Counted from the stretch's first letter, positions 47,939 to 56,663 are shown. The stretch: 64,000 nt of DNA from Priestia endophytica DSM 13796 (GCF_900115845.1 NZ_FOXX01000003.1:373865-437864), one strand, 5' to 3'. Translations and numbers: made by a program. The notes: generated from the sequence alone by a model not told the origin.

Positions 47939-48488
47939 CTACCTCTTGATTACCTTAGCTTCTTTCATCGCTTGAACAGCCGTAATCTCTTTAGTCTTCC
48001 ACCTTTTATAAGATTCAATAAATTCGTGACTAATCTTAGCTTTAGGTCGTCCAAAAAACACACCATTTTTTATCGCAGCATCCATTCCCTTATGCTGAGG
48101 TTTACGGATATGATCTCCTTCCTCTTGTGCCACCCAAGAAAGGATTTGTAAAACCGAATCTGCAATAAAGGTCCCAAAACTGTCTTTATACTGAGTAGTG
48201 TCCAGCAATGGCCTATCTATAATCACGATATCCCCCTCAATCCCCTGAATTATATCATTCCATTATTATAAAATTTTTCTTTGTGCGTCCAAAAAAATTT
48301 AAGAAGTGAATATAAAAAATATTCCCTTTCCAGATCCTCCGTTTCATAAGTTAATACTGTTCTCGATTGAAGTTCTTCTCACGTTGTTTATCAATAAAAA
48401 TATCTCGAGAAGGTCTTCCAGCTTCCTCTATGAGTTAAAGTTGAAGATCTTCATTTCGATTGCCTACTAGTATGTATGCAAACTTTCT
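47939..48488 (-). pseudogene. Decayed Tn3-type serine resolvase
   Basis: The C-terminal half is open at 47939-48226 (RPLLDTTQYKDSFGTFIADS, then FFGRPKAKISHEF). Upstream on the minus strand the rest can still be read: KFAYILVGNRNEDLQL, TAA, LIEEAG, then RDIFIDKQREKNFNREQY, TAA, LMKRRIWKGNIFYIH, then a one-base shift into WNDIIQGIEGDIVIIDRP. So there are two stops, a frameshift and a lost start ATG. The region that should hold the catalytic Ser (normally RVSS) reads LVGN. The helix-turn-helix end is also cut short (AKVIKR, stop). Long-dead gene. Confidence 0.88.
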
Positions 48489-48956
48489 ATTCTCCGTTAT
48501 TATACTTTTGTACTTCACTACTTATTTTTCTTTAAAAGCATCCATTAAAGTATATAAATTTCTAAAGTATATAAATTTCAGAGGACGTTCGTAATTTTTT
48601 TTCTAACTTAAATGAACATCAAAATTGCTAGATTCCTTATAAAAAAGAAACATCCGTAAAAGCACACTTTTACGGACGTTCATTTTGCGAACTATCTGCT
48701 TATCTTTACTTTTTATAGAGGGAAAAGGAATTTAATGGGTACGTTAATTGTGCTTGTTCATAATGGGGAAAAGAGCCAAATGATTTTTGTTAAACAGGTT
48801 TGCGCTTTTTTACTATCTGGAACATATTTTATGTTAACTAGGATGTATATATAATTTTAGATTCTTTATTGGAAATCCTGTTCCAAATCTTTCGAATTAT
48901 AAGTAGATATAGTTGTTATAATAGATAGTGGTAAAAATAGAAAGGGATGAACAAAT
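48489..48956. other. Gap between resolvase remnant and bstA-like gene
   Basis: Holds the palindrome at 48649-48680 and, near 48930, TTGTTATAAT, an extended -10 likely to drive the DinB gene. No gene seen. Confidence 0.5.
48649..48680. repeat. Imperfect palindrome, copy 2
   Basis: TCCGTAAAAG and CTTTTACGGA around CACA, with outer pairs after one mismatch. Same core as 12879-12908. It lies 160 bp upstream of the resolvase start, where a res or crossover site would be expected. Confidence 0.6.
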
Positions 48957-49475
48957 ATGTTTAATCAATATCCTATTGGAAAGTTTACAGTAAAAGAAAA
49001 TATCCAAAAAGAAGATATCCAAGGTTGGATTAGTGACATTGGAAATGCTCCAAAACAATTATCAGAAGCCGTAAAAGGGCTATCAGAAGAGCAACTAGCT
49101 ACTCCCTACCGTGAAGGAGGGTGGAAATTGAGTCAAGTTGTCCACCATTTAGCTGACTCACATTTAAATGGTTATATTCGTTTTAAATTAGGCTTAACAG
49201 AGCGAGATCCTATTATTAATACATATGATGAGGTGTCTTGGGCAAAGCTTCCTGATAATGATTTATCTATTGAAGTATCCCTCCACCTTCTTTCTGCTTT
49301 ACATGAACGTCTTCATAAAATATTAAACTCACTTGAAGAAAAGGATTTAAAGAAAATTGTTCAACATCCTGAAAACGGTAAAGTAACTGTTGAGCAGTTG
49401 ATAGCTACTTATGCTTGGCATGGGAAGCATCATATTGCCCATATTACAACATTAAGAAATCAAAAAGGATGGTAA
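48957..49475 (+). CDS. yfiT: DinB-superfamily protein, YfiT/BstA-like
   Basis: 172 residues. It matches B. subtilis YfiT: YPIGKFTVKENIQKEDIQGW, TPYREGGWKLSQVVHHLADS, RFKLGLTERDP and WHGKHHIAHIT. The His residues of VVHHLADSH and HGKHHIAH form the metal site of the four-helix bundle. YfiT-type DinB proteins have been described as bacillithiol S-transferases (BstA). That would fit FosB in the same window, though they are not linked. AAAGGGATG precedes the ATG. Confidence 0.9.
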   Translation: MFNQYPIGKFTVKENIQKEDIQGWISDIGNAPKQLSEAVKGLSEEQLATPYREGGWKLSQVVHHLADSHLNGYIRFKLGLTERDPIINTYDEVSWAKLPDNDLSIEVSLHLLSALHERLHKILNSLEEKDLKKIVQHPENGKVTVEQLIATYAWHGKHHIAHITTLRNQKGW

Positions 49476-49496
49476 AAGAAAAATATATGTTATATC

Positions 49497-49526
49497 TAAA
49501 AAAAGCTCTTAAGAAGAGCTTTTTTT
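49497..49526 (+). terminator. Terminator of the yfiT-like gene
   Basis: AAAAAAGCTCTT pairs with AAGAGCTTTTTT. It is also the first half of a copy of the dispersed repeat. Confidence 0.9.
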
Positions 49527-49545
49527 ATTAGTACTGATAAGATCT

Positions 49546-49595
49546 ATTATGTTAACTTAATCTGTATTTCATTTATAAACTAAAAACAGAAAAAC
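49546..49595 (+). repeat. Dispersed repeat, copy D
   Basis: Core ATTATGTTAACTT (two changes), then TATTTCAT and AAAAACAGAAAAAC as in other copies (A at 50586, C at 51424, B at 55872). Confidence 0.55.
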
Positions 49596-49634
49596 CTCCC
49601 CCTTTACTCAATTAAAATATCCGTTTTCTGGATT

Positions 49635-50471
49635 TTAACTCATCAACTGCGATTGATACTCTTCTAAAGATATCTCTCCTCCAGCAAATTGTTTTTCTAG
49701 TATTGCAGTCTTTTCAGCCTTTGTTAAAGGTCTTTCACTATCGATATTAATAGCATTTTCTTCACCTTCTAGGGGTTCTAATATATGCTTTCGTTTATCA
49801 TATGCTTCAAAATATCGAAGACCAAATATTCTCTGCGAAACTGCATTTAAATGAATACCGTCAGGGTTAGATGTTAGTCCTAATGCTGTTGCAAAATAAC
49901 AGTTCTTTTCCTTTTTAGCAAATTCCAGTAATTCCTGATTAACCTCAGAATGTTCTGGAAAGTAATGACCAAGAAAACCACTTCCTAAATAGTTACCAAT
50001 TCCACCTATGATAATAGGTATATCTGGCTCACAAAGTTCACGACGAAATGCCTCAACAATTTTTAAAAATTTCTCATGATAAAGTTTAGAAAGTCCTGAA
50101 GAACATTCATTTTCACCCTGATGCCATAAAATTCCCTCCAACTTACTGCTTCGCTTTGCAAGTTTTGCTTGTAGGATAGCATGTTCAAACAGTGGTCCTT
50201 CTACTGACCAAGCATCTAGACTTGTACCACCTTCAGCACAAGGTACTAAACCTATTTCTTTATCTTCATTTTTTCTACACCATGCAGCTGCAAAAGAAGC
50301 CGAAGGACCAACCCCTGCAAAAGCTCGATCGTAGTTTATAGGTTCCATCATGATTTGCCATCTTCCATTTCGTAGAACTTTTATACGTTCATTGCAAATC
50401 ATTGGAACATCCTTTAGAAATCCACGTCCAGCCATATTTGATTGGCCAACTAGTAAAAAAGAATGGATCAT
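49635..50471 (-). CDS. SGNH-type sialate O-acetylesterase-family carbohydrate esterase
   Basis: 278 residues. The serine nucleophile is in LLVGQSNMAGRG near the start; WHQGENEC and the final Asp/His in NPDGIHLN complete the DUF303/CE6 triad. Such enzymes remove acetyl groups from sugars in sialic acid, xylan or pectin. No signal peptide, so it acts inside the cell. The last 30 residues (AEKTAILEKQFAGGEISLEEY) look like a SHOCT-type tail. Could deacetylate imported pectin fragments; unproved. AGGAGG precedes the ATG. Confidence 0.83.
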   Translation of the reverse strand: MIHSFLLVGQSNMAGRGFLKDVPMICNERIKVLRNGRWQIMMEPINYDRAFAGVGPSASFAAAWCRKNEDKEIGLVPCAEGGTSLDAWSVEGPLFEHAILQAKLAKRSSKLEGILWHQGENECSSGLSKLYHEKFLKIVEAFRRELCEPDIPIIIGGIGNYLGSGFLGHYFPEHSEVNQELLEFAKKEKNCYFATALGLTSNPDGIHLNAVSQRIFGLRYFEAYDKRKHILEPLEGEENAINIDSERPLTKAEKTAILEKQFAGGEISLEEYQSQLMS

Positions 50472-50914
50472 ATTTTTTATGCCTCCTTATATTTTTCTCA
50501 TGCAAAAATAAATAATGTATCTCAATTGGTTATTTTATTATTAAATATAAAAATTTAACACTCATAGGTACTACCTATAATCAACATTATGTGAACTAAA
50601 AATAAGGATTTTATAAAGCGTAAAAACAGAAAAAACTACTGCGAGTCAGTAGTTTTTTCTAATACACATCAACTTTTAAGAGCGATATATTACACACCTT
50701 GAATAGTTTGCTCAAAGAGTGAAATAATATATATTTAATTTCAAAAGATATATAACACTTTATTTTATACAAAAAGGAGGAACCTTTCACTCCAAAAAAG
50801 ATGTAATTATTAAGAGTCCCCCATGCAAAAGGCTTTATTATTAATATAGAGTTGTTTATAAGAAATATTAATGAATCATTGCGGTTCTTTATTTTTTAGA
50901 CTTAGGTCAATAAA
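50472..50914. other. Intergenic region with repeat copy A
   Basis: Holds copy A of the dispersed repeat and a weak AAGGAGG at about 50775 that leads into no useful frame. No gene seen. Confidence 0.5.
50586..50657 (+). repeat. Dispersed repeat, copy A
   Basis: Core ATTATGTGAACTA, spacer, GTAAAAACAGAAAAA, then the hairpin AAAAACTACTG / CAGTAGTTTTT. Over 57 bases it matches copy B (55932-55988) at nearly every position outside a short middle stretch. Confidence 0.8.
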
Positions 50915-51226
50915 TTAACTTACAAGAGGTGTTTTTTCGATACAAACTAAATGCCCTATACTTTGTTCCCAGTTAATTGTACACGTAAAATCAATAAATG
51001 AACCATTGACCATTCGCAAACGCAAACTTGTTGTTAATGGTTCGTTATGAGCAAATGATGTTAGAAGTTCTAAAGCCCTTGGCTGGTCATCTATATGAAT
51101 AATGGTTAATAGATCTAACGGGATATTAAATAGAGCATGGGCTCGTTTAGAACTATCTAAAATTGAACCTTTGCTATTTATTTTAAAATAAGAAAAGGGA
51201 AAAAATTCAAGCATATAGTCTTTCAT
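50915..51226 (-). CDS. Small single-domain PAS-like protein
   Basis: 103 residues that fit one PAS sensor domain: FSYFKINSKGSILDSSKRAH, HIDDQPRALELL, LRLRMVNGSFIDFTCTINW. No output domain follows, so it may act by binding a partner, or be the sensory part left from a longer protein. ATG 51226 is used (AGGAG nine bases upstream). It has a very good promoter with a palindrome over the -35. Confidence 0.7.
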   Translation of the reverse strand: MKDYMLEFFPFSYFKINSKGSILDSSKRAHALFNIPLDLLTIIHIDDQPRALELLTSFAHNEPLTTSLRLRMVNGSFIDFTCTINWEQSIGHLVCIEKTPLVS

Positions 51227-51322
51227 ACTAGGCATCTCCTGATAGTATCTAATTTAAATCATGATTTATAAGGACAGGAATTTAAAACTTAAAAGAACAA
51301 TCAATGAAAGCCCCTTCAAAAT

Positions 51323-51360
51323 ATTATATGTCAATCGTTTTCATACGTCAACCGGTTGAC
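51323..51360 (-). promoter_or_regulatory. PAS-gene promoter with operator palindrome
   Basis: -35 TTGACG (51346-51351), 17-bp spacer, -10 TATAAT (51323-51328) on the minus strand. The -35 lies inside the perfect palindrome GTCAACCGGTTGAC (51347-51360), a form typical of TetR-family operators. Confidence 0.75.
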
Positions 51361-51423
51361 ATACGATTTTAAAAAACACTGCGTTAGGGGTTTTGATGAT
51401 GTTGGATGGTATCCAGAGAAAAG

Positions 51424-51549
51424 AAAAAGTGCAAACTCACTGTTACTGAACAGACTTGCACTTTTTCACTTCTTGGAATCACCATTATGTGAACTAGTTT
51501 GTATTTCATATACATAAAAAAAGAAACCGTCTTTTCAGATCTGTTTCTT
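51424..51549 (+). repeat. Dispersed repeat, copy C
   Basis: First hairpin AAAAAGTGCAA / TTGCACTTTTT (51424-51466), CACTTC, core ATTATGTGAACTA (51484-51496), spacer, second hairpin AAGAAAC / GTTTCTT (51521-51549). The two-hairpin layout is the same as in copy B. Confidence 0.7.
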
Positions 51550-51775
51550 GAGGAATTCCAATCCACCTAGTGTTTTACCCTTAAAAGCTAAAGATGAAAC
51601 TTAAAATATAATACTTTTTAACAAAATAAATATTTTTCTCTTCTAATAAGGCCTATTATGTGAACTAGAAAAGATGATAATTACTTTAGTGATTCACCTA
51701 CTGCTCATTAGGGACTACATGAAAAAGCATTCACCATTAAACAGAGAAAGCTTATTAAACATAACTTTATCAATA

Positions 51776-51804
51776 AAGGCCAAGGGATAGTATCCCTTGG
51801 CCTT
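51776..51804. terminator. Strong hairpin before the DUF3231 gene
   Basis: AAGGCCAAGGGATA pairs with its complement around a short loop. No gene on the plus strand ends nearby; it may be left from a lost gene or act as an attenuator. Confidence 0.6.
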
Positions 51805-51878
51805 CGTCATAATTTAGATTCAACCTGCAAAGAATATATCCATACCCTGCACCATTATTCTCTGGAGGTATCTAAATT

Positions 51879-52901
51879 ATGACGAAACATCCTACACAGC
51901 TGACTTCAGCCGAAATAGCTTGTATTTGGACTAACTATATGCAAGATAGTATGTCCAAATGTGTATTATCTTATTTCCTACAAACGGTAGAAGATGAAGA
52001 TATTCGTCCCCTTATTCAGTGGGCGTATGACATCTCTTGTACTCATATCGAAGAGTTAACCACTCTATTTCAAACGGAACAGATTCCACTCCCAACAGGA
52101 TTTACAGATGAGGATGTGAATGTAAATGCCCCTCGTTTATATACTGATGCTTTTATGCTTAACTATCTATCCCATATGACCAGGGTAGGGATGCTTGGAT
52201 ATAGTGGATTCACCTCTATGGGGGCGAGGAAAGATCTCAAAACGTATTTTATAAAAGGACTTCGAGAAACCTCTGATTTATTTGACCAGAGTACCGATTT
52301 ATTACTCGAAAAGGGATTATATATTCGAGCCCCTTCTATCCCGTATCCTACTCAAACCGATTTTGTAAATAGTCATAAATATTTAAGTGGATTTTCTCTA
52401 TTGGGCAAACAACGACCATTAAACGCCATAGAGATTTCCCATTTATACATGAACAGTATAACGAACCATATCGGAAGTAAACTGTCTCTTAGTTTTGCCC
52501 AAACCTCCCCTGATGAAGAGGTTCAAAATTGGATGTTAAGAGGAAGGGATATTTCCCGAAAGCATGTGCGAATCTTTACAAGGATTCTTCTTGATAGCGA
52601 TATAGAATCCCCTATTTCACCTGATGTGGCCATTACAGATGCTACAACCCCGCCTTTTTCGGATAAACTAGTTATGTTTCATATGGGGATGTTAAGTGCA
52701 ACAGGAACAGGAAATTATGCCACAGCCGCATCAGCCAGTCAAAGAAGTGATTTAATCATCAATTATGAACGTTTATCCCTTGAAGTGGCTCTGTATGCTA
52801 AGGATGGAGCTGATATTATGATTAGGAATCAATGGATGGAGCAACCACCTCCCACTATAGATAAAGAACAACTAACCAATAAAAAAGATACGATGAAATA
52901 A
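51879..52901 (+). CDS. DUF3231 protein 1
   Basis: 340 residues built from two similar halves of about 165 residues, each starting with a helix like LTSAEIACIWTNYMQDSMSK or LNAIEISHLYMNSITNHIGS. This is the DUF3231 family, seen mainly in spore formers; function unknown, and the helices look ferritin-like. GGAGG precedes the ATG. Together with the second DUF3231 gene at 53648 and two CBO0543 genes it forms a small cluster beside the germination operon. Confidence 0.83.
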   Translation: MTKHPTQLTSAEIACIWTNYMQDSMSKCVLSYFLQTVEDEDIRPLIQWAYDISCTHIEELTTLFQTEQIPLPTGFTDEDVNVNAPRLYTDAFMLNYLSHMTRVGMLGYSGFTSMGARKDLKTYFIKGLRETSDLFDQSTDLLLEKGLYIRAPSIPYPTQTDFVNSHKYLSGFSLLGKQRPLNAIEISHLYMNSITNHIGSKLSLSFAQTSPDEEVQNWMLRGRDISRKHVRIFTRILLDSDIESPISPDVAITDATTPPFSDKLVMFHMGMLSATGTGNYATAASASQRSDLIINYERLSLEVALYAKDGADIMIRNQWMEQPPPTIDKEQLTNKKDTMK

Positions 52902-53047
52902 TTCAGCTACAAAAACCTTTAATTGAAAACTCTTTTCTATCCTGCTAATAGACACCCTGGAAACTAAGAGTAAGATTGAATAACTTTGTATTCGATTGAA
53001 ACAATAAAATTGAATGATGATGGAAAAGGATTGGAGGGTTTGGCTTT

Positions 53048-53509
53048 ATGACAGCAAAAATCTTTTTGTTTATTTTTTTAATCCTCCCTTGGTTTACTTT
53101 GTTCTTTGCTAGCTCAAGGACAATAAAAAGGTTTATGCCTGTAACCATTTCCACTTGTTTCTTAATGACAATTATCTTTCAAATAGCCTATATATATAAC
53201 TGGTGGGTTATCGAAGAGTATATTGTCCCATGGGGGTATATGACTGACGTAAGCTTTGCCTATGGAATTTTCGCAGTTGGAACCTTTTGGATTTTTAGAT
53301 TAACGTTCCATAACTTTTTATTGTATACCGTTGTAAATTTGATTATGGATATTTTTATGAGTTTTATCATGTTGCCCTTATTAAGTTTGTTAGGTGTTGC
53401 GAAATATAAGAATATTACGTTTTGGCAATATGCATTAGTCATTTATGGACTTTCCTTTGTGATTTACTTTTATCATAAATGGCAGAAGAAGATTTTTTCA
53501 ACAGATTAA
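53048..53509 (+). CDS. CBO0543-family membrane protein 1
   Basis: 153 residues with about five membrane segments. The pattern RFMPVTISTCFLMTIIFQIA, WWVIEEYIVPWGYM and FWIFRLTFHNFLLYTVVNL fits the CBO0543 family as I recall it. Function unknown. A GGAGGG site lies upstream with a rather long spacer. Confidence 0.7.
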   Translation: MTAKIFLFIFLILPWFTLFFASSRTIKRFMPVTISTCFLMTIIFQIAYIYNWWVIEEYIVPWGYMTDVSFAYGIFAVGTFWIFRLTFHNFLLYTVVNLIMDIFMSFIMLPLLSLLGVAKYKNITFWQYALVIYGLSFVIYFYHKWQKKIFSTD

Positions 53510-53647
53510 TCCTCTATATCAATAGGAGAAGAAAATGACCGTTTCAGTAGTCTTTTCATCGCCGTTATAAGTTAAAGTTCAGATTTGTTAGAATTAATTT
53601 TTTCCAATGGCTATCATAAGCGAAAATGCGGGAAAAGGAGATGGATT

Positions 53648-54703
53648 ATGACCACCGATAAAGATTTAAATCCAATGAATGTGTTGAAACCACTCAATAT
53701 AAATCCCAAAATATCAGATGAGACTCAACCTTTAACGTCTTTTGAAATGGGTAAACTTTGGGCTACTTATATGGGAAACAGCATGTCCATTCAAATTTTA
53801 AGTTATTTTCTTCAACATTGCGAGGATGAAGATATTAAGTTGCTATTGGAAAATGGTTTAGCCCTATCAAAGGATTTCATACAAAAGATAGAAGGAGTTT
53901 TTAAAAATGAAAATTTCCCTATCCCCATTGGATTTACTAAAGATGATGTAAATCTTGGCGCCCCCCGTTTATACGCAGATGAATTTTATGTTCACTATTT
54001 AAAATATGCTGCTAAGGCAGGTTTGAGTCTTTACGCAGTAGCCGTTCCATTGGTAATGCAGGAGGATATAAGGGAGTTTTTTATTTATTGTAATCAATGT
54101 ACTACCGTCTTTTTAGGACAAATTAATAGTGTTTTAATGGACAAAAAATTCATTGCAACACCTCCTATCATTCCAACTCCAACACCAGATGGAATTGATA
54201 AAATTGATAAACAAAGTTACTTAAAGGGTTTTATGGGAGATATCCGACCATTACAGGCATTAGAAATCATACATCTTTGGGATAACATTGAGAATAATGT
54301 AACAAGTATGACATTATTATCGGGATTTCATCAGATAGTTCAAGATCCAAAGATAAAGGCTTTGTTTAAACGAGGTTTAGACATGACTGATAAAGCGCTA
54401 AAGCAATATAAGGAAAAACTGCATATTGAGCACATTCAATCACCGTCGTACCTAAACCATTTGGTTACAACCTCTACATATCCACCTTTTTCTGACAAAA
54501 TCATGCTGTTCCATAAAGTAGATATGTTCGCAATGAAGATAAGGTCATTCGGAAACTCACTGGCGGTAACAGCAAGAAGAGATATCGATTTCTTATATAT
54601 AAGAAATCTTATGAACATTGGCCTATTTGTTGACGACGGTATTAATATCTTAATTGATAAAGGTTGGTTGGAATCACCGCCAAAAGCGTATGACAGGATT
54701 TAA
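53648..54703 (+). CDS. DUF3231 protein 2
   Basis: 351 residues, a diverged relative of the protein at 51879 with the same two-half layout (LTSFEMGKLWATYMGNSMSI and LQALEIIHLWDNIENNVTSM) and shared IPIGFTKDDVNLGAPRLYAD. ATG 53648 is used because AAAAGGAG precedes it. An old duplication, judging by the divergence. Confidence 0.83.
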   Translation: MTTDKDLNPMNVLKPLNINPKISDETQPLTSFEMGKLWATYMGNSMSIQILSYFLQHCEDEDIKLLLENGLALSKDFIQKIEGVFKNENFPIPIGFTKDDVNLGAPRLYADEFYVHYLKYAAKAGLSLYAVAVPLVMQEDIREFFIYCNQCTTVFLGQINSVLMDKKFIATPPIIPTPTPDGIDKIDKQSYLKGFMGDIRPLQALEIIHLWDNIENNVTSMTLLSGFHQIVQDPKIKALFKRGLDMTDKALKQYKEKLHIEHIQSPSYLNHLVTTSTYPPFSDKIMLFHKVDMFAMKIRSFGNSLAVTARRDIDFLYIRNLMNIGLFVDDGINILIDKGWLESPPKAYDRI

Positions 54704-54778
54704 GATACAATTGGAACAACTTGAACAACTTCCAATTGAAAGCTAGTCGAAAATAATTTTAAAAAGGAATAGAGCGAT

Positions 54779-55268
54779 GTGGCGAACAATAAAGAAGCGT
54801 TGTTATGGAGTATTGCACTCCCAGGATTCGGTCAATTTCTAAATGGTAAACTTATAAAAGGTATTGTGTTTATGTTTTTAGAATTTCTAATTAATGTTAA
54901 AGGTCATTTTAACACCATAATTATTTCAAGTTTTCAGGGACACATAAAAGAAGCGATTGAACAAGCTGATTATCAATGGTTACTGTTTTATCCATGTTTA
55001 TACTTTTTTTCCATGTTTATACTTTTTTTCCATGTGGGATGCTTTTAAAGATGGAGGCGGAGGGAAAGGAAAATATTCTTTTTTACCTTTTGTATTTTGT
55101 GCTTATTTTGTGACCGTTGGATGTATATACTCTTCACATTTTAGACTCTTTGGGCTCCTGCTTGGGCCCGTTTGGCTCCCCATACTTTTTGTCGTTCCTG
55201 GTATAGTTACCGGAGTAGTATTAGGTAAATTCATTACAAGTCTCCATAAAAGGTCTAATGTTCCATAA
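54779..55268 (+). pseudogene. TM2-like membrane protein broken by a 19-bp duplication
   Basis: The first frame (from GTG 54779) reads MANNKEALLWSIALPGFGQF then a membrane segment and breaks near 55010. The second frame continues DAFKDGGGGKGKYSFLPFVF to 55268. Between them a 19-bp unit occurs twice in tandem (54992-55010 and 55011-55029). Removing one copy gives a continuous LYFFSMWDAFKDGG and a protein of about 156 residues with four or five membrane segments. GGAATAG precedes the GTG. A clear recent mutation. Confidence 0.85.
54992..55029 (+). repeat. 19-bp tandem duplication
   Basis: Two exact copies of CCATGTTTATACTTTTTTT, followed by CCATG again. 19 is not a multiple of three, so it shifts the frame. 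Confidence 0.95.
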
Positions 55269-55411
55269 GACTGAAAAGCAAGCCATATCACTTCCTGATA
55301 GTGAAAAGATATGAATACAATATAAGAAGAGGTTTATATTCACTTCTTTTGCTGTGAGCAGCAGATATGCGATGTCTGAAGAGATATTACTTTTTGAAAA
55401 GGATTTTTACT

Positions 55412-55867
55412 ATGATAGGTTTTCTATTAGCTATTACTCTTTTTAATACGGTAGCCTTTACAACCAATAAACGATTAACACGGAATCAAATCGTACATAT
55501 TTGGATGTTTACTATAGCCTTTCAAGGGCTTGTTGACCTATATGTAGCTGGAAAATACGATGGGTATTGGTACTTTTCTCAAGCGATTGATTGGGAGTCC
55601 ATTCTTGCATTGACTATATTGATTCCACCTGTAAATATGATGTTTCTAAATGGATACCCGTTTGGTTCCTCTCTTTGTAAACGAATGTTATATGTAGGTT
55701 GCTGGACTATAGGTATACTACTTTATGAAGCCATCGCTTTGTTACCTGAACCATGGGGATATTTTCATCATGTGTGGTGGAGATTACGGTATTCCTTGTT
55801 CGTCTATCCCCTTTTACTTATTATGGTGGTATGCTATTACAAATGGATTCGTAAAATTGAAAAGTGA
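55412..55867 (+). CDS. CBO0543-family membrane protein 2
   Basis: 151 residues with five membrane segments, of the same general type as the one at 53048 (IWMFTIAFQGLVDLYVAGKY, WYFSQAIDWES, FHHVWWRLRYSLFVYPL). ATG 55412 is chosen since AAAAGGA lies before it; the upstream codons are not needed. It is followed by the first hairpin of repeat copy B, which serves as terminator. Confidence 0.68.
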   Translation: MIGFLLAITLFNTVAFTTNKRLTRNQIVHIWMFTIAFQGLVDLYVAGKYDGYWYFSQAIDWESILALTILIPPVNMMFLNGYPFGSSLCKRMLYVGCWTIGILLYEAIALLPEPWGYFHHVWWRLRYSLFVYPLLLIMVVCYYKWIRKIEK

Positions 55868-55871
55868 TACA

Positions 55872-55988
55872 AAAAAAGAGCAAGTTCATTATAACTGAAT
55901 GGATGTGCTCTTTTTCACTTCCTGAAAGTAACATTATGTGAACTAAAAATAAATATCTTATACAGAGTAAAAACAGAAAAACTACTGC
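55872..55988 (+). repeat. Dispersed repeat, copy B, cut by an IS remnant
   Basis: First hairpin AAAAAGAGCA / TGCTCTTTTT (also the terminator of the preceding gene), core ATTATGTGAACTA (55933-55945), spacer, then the left half (AAAAACTACTGC) of the second hairpin, whose right half is missing: IS sequence starts at 55989. Confidence 0.8.
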
Positions 55989-56400
55989 TTGGAGTGAAGT
56001 GAACCCACAAAGTTAGAGATTTATTTAAGCTGCTAATGAGGACTGAATTCTGCATTCTACAGGAGTCAATTCTTTTAATTTTGTTTTAATTCTTTTGTGA
56101 ATGTAATAGAAAATATAGGACTCTAATTCTTTTTTTAAATGCTCTATACGGTTAAACTCTTGAAGATAAAATAACTCTGATTTTAATAAATCGAAGAAGT
56201 TTTCTATCCCCTCGTGATCTAAACAATTACGCTTACGAGACATACTTTGGATAATGTTATGCTCCTTCAATATATGCTGAGGTCGTGTCATTTGATAATG
56301 CCAACCTTGATCTGAATACAGAATAGTATTTTCCAGATAGTTAGTCGTGTTTGAAAGGAAAACAAAAATTGATTTTTGGGAGTGAAAAATCATTCTGATA
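55989..56400 (-). mobile_element. IS3-family (IS150-like) remnant
   Basis: At the left end TGGAGTGAAGTGAACCC looks like an IS3-type terminal repeat. A minus-strand frame (56025-56393, 122 codons) encodes the C-terminal part of OrfB transposase: LYSDQGWHYQM holds the second catalytic Asp and IENFFDLLKSELFY the Glu. The N-terminal half with the first Asp and orfA are gone, so it is inactive. The right border is not clear. Confidence 0.85.
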
Positions 56401-56500
56401 TTGAATTGTTATTTCTATTAGTAACTTCTCTCCCTAATCATAACCAAATTTCAAAGAAGGAAGTTTGTTAGTTATTTTAGCAATCAAATATTCCTGTGAA

Positions 56501-56626
56501 CTACTGTTTATTTGTTTTCTTCAATTTAAAGTATGCATACATGCTTAAAGTAATGGTAACTAGCACTAAACAGGTAAGTGGGAAAATGACAGTGTTAACG
56601 AAATGATCATAAAACCAAGTATACAT
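56501..56626 (-). CDS. 41-residue single-pass membrane protein after the ger operon
   Basis: MYTWFYDHFVNTVIFPLTCL begins the protein, followed by a membrane helix and a basic tail ending KKTNKQ. GAGGTGA lies seven bases before the ATG, which strongly supports translation. It sits on the ger strand, about 200 bp after the second gerB. Small membrane D subunits have been described in some germinant-receptor operons, usually larger with two helices, so this could be an analogue; that is inference. Confidence 0.65.
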   Translation of the reverse strand: MYTWFYDHFVNTVIFPLTCLVLVTITLSMYAYFKLKKTNKQ

Positions 56627-56663
56627 AAAAAATCACCTCATCGTGTGTATAAAGAGAATGGGA

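Larger units (their letters stand above)
51361..51878. other. Gap with repeats and a terminator
   Basis: Contains repeat copy C (51424-51549), a lone core ATTATGTGAACTA (51655-51667) and the hairpin at 51776-51804. No gene seen. Confidence 0.6.

Noticed and set aside
47798..48151. 117-codon plus-strand frame
   Set aside because: Most of it is antisense to the resolvase remnant, which explains its openness; no start with a fitting ribosome site.
48957..49475. Idea that the two DinB-type genes form a duplicated pair
   Set aside because: The protein at 16730 and the YfiT-like protein differ in all but fold-level motifs, and they lie 32 kb apart.
51384..51566. 60-codon minus-strand frame
   Set aside because: It lies across the two hairpins of repeat copy C, so the frame is a by-product of the repeat.
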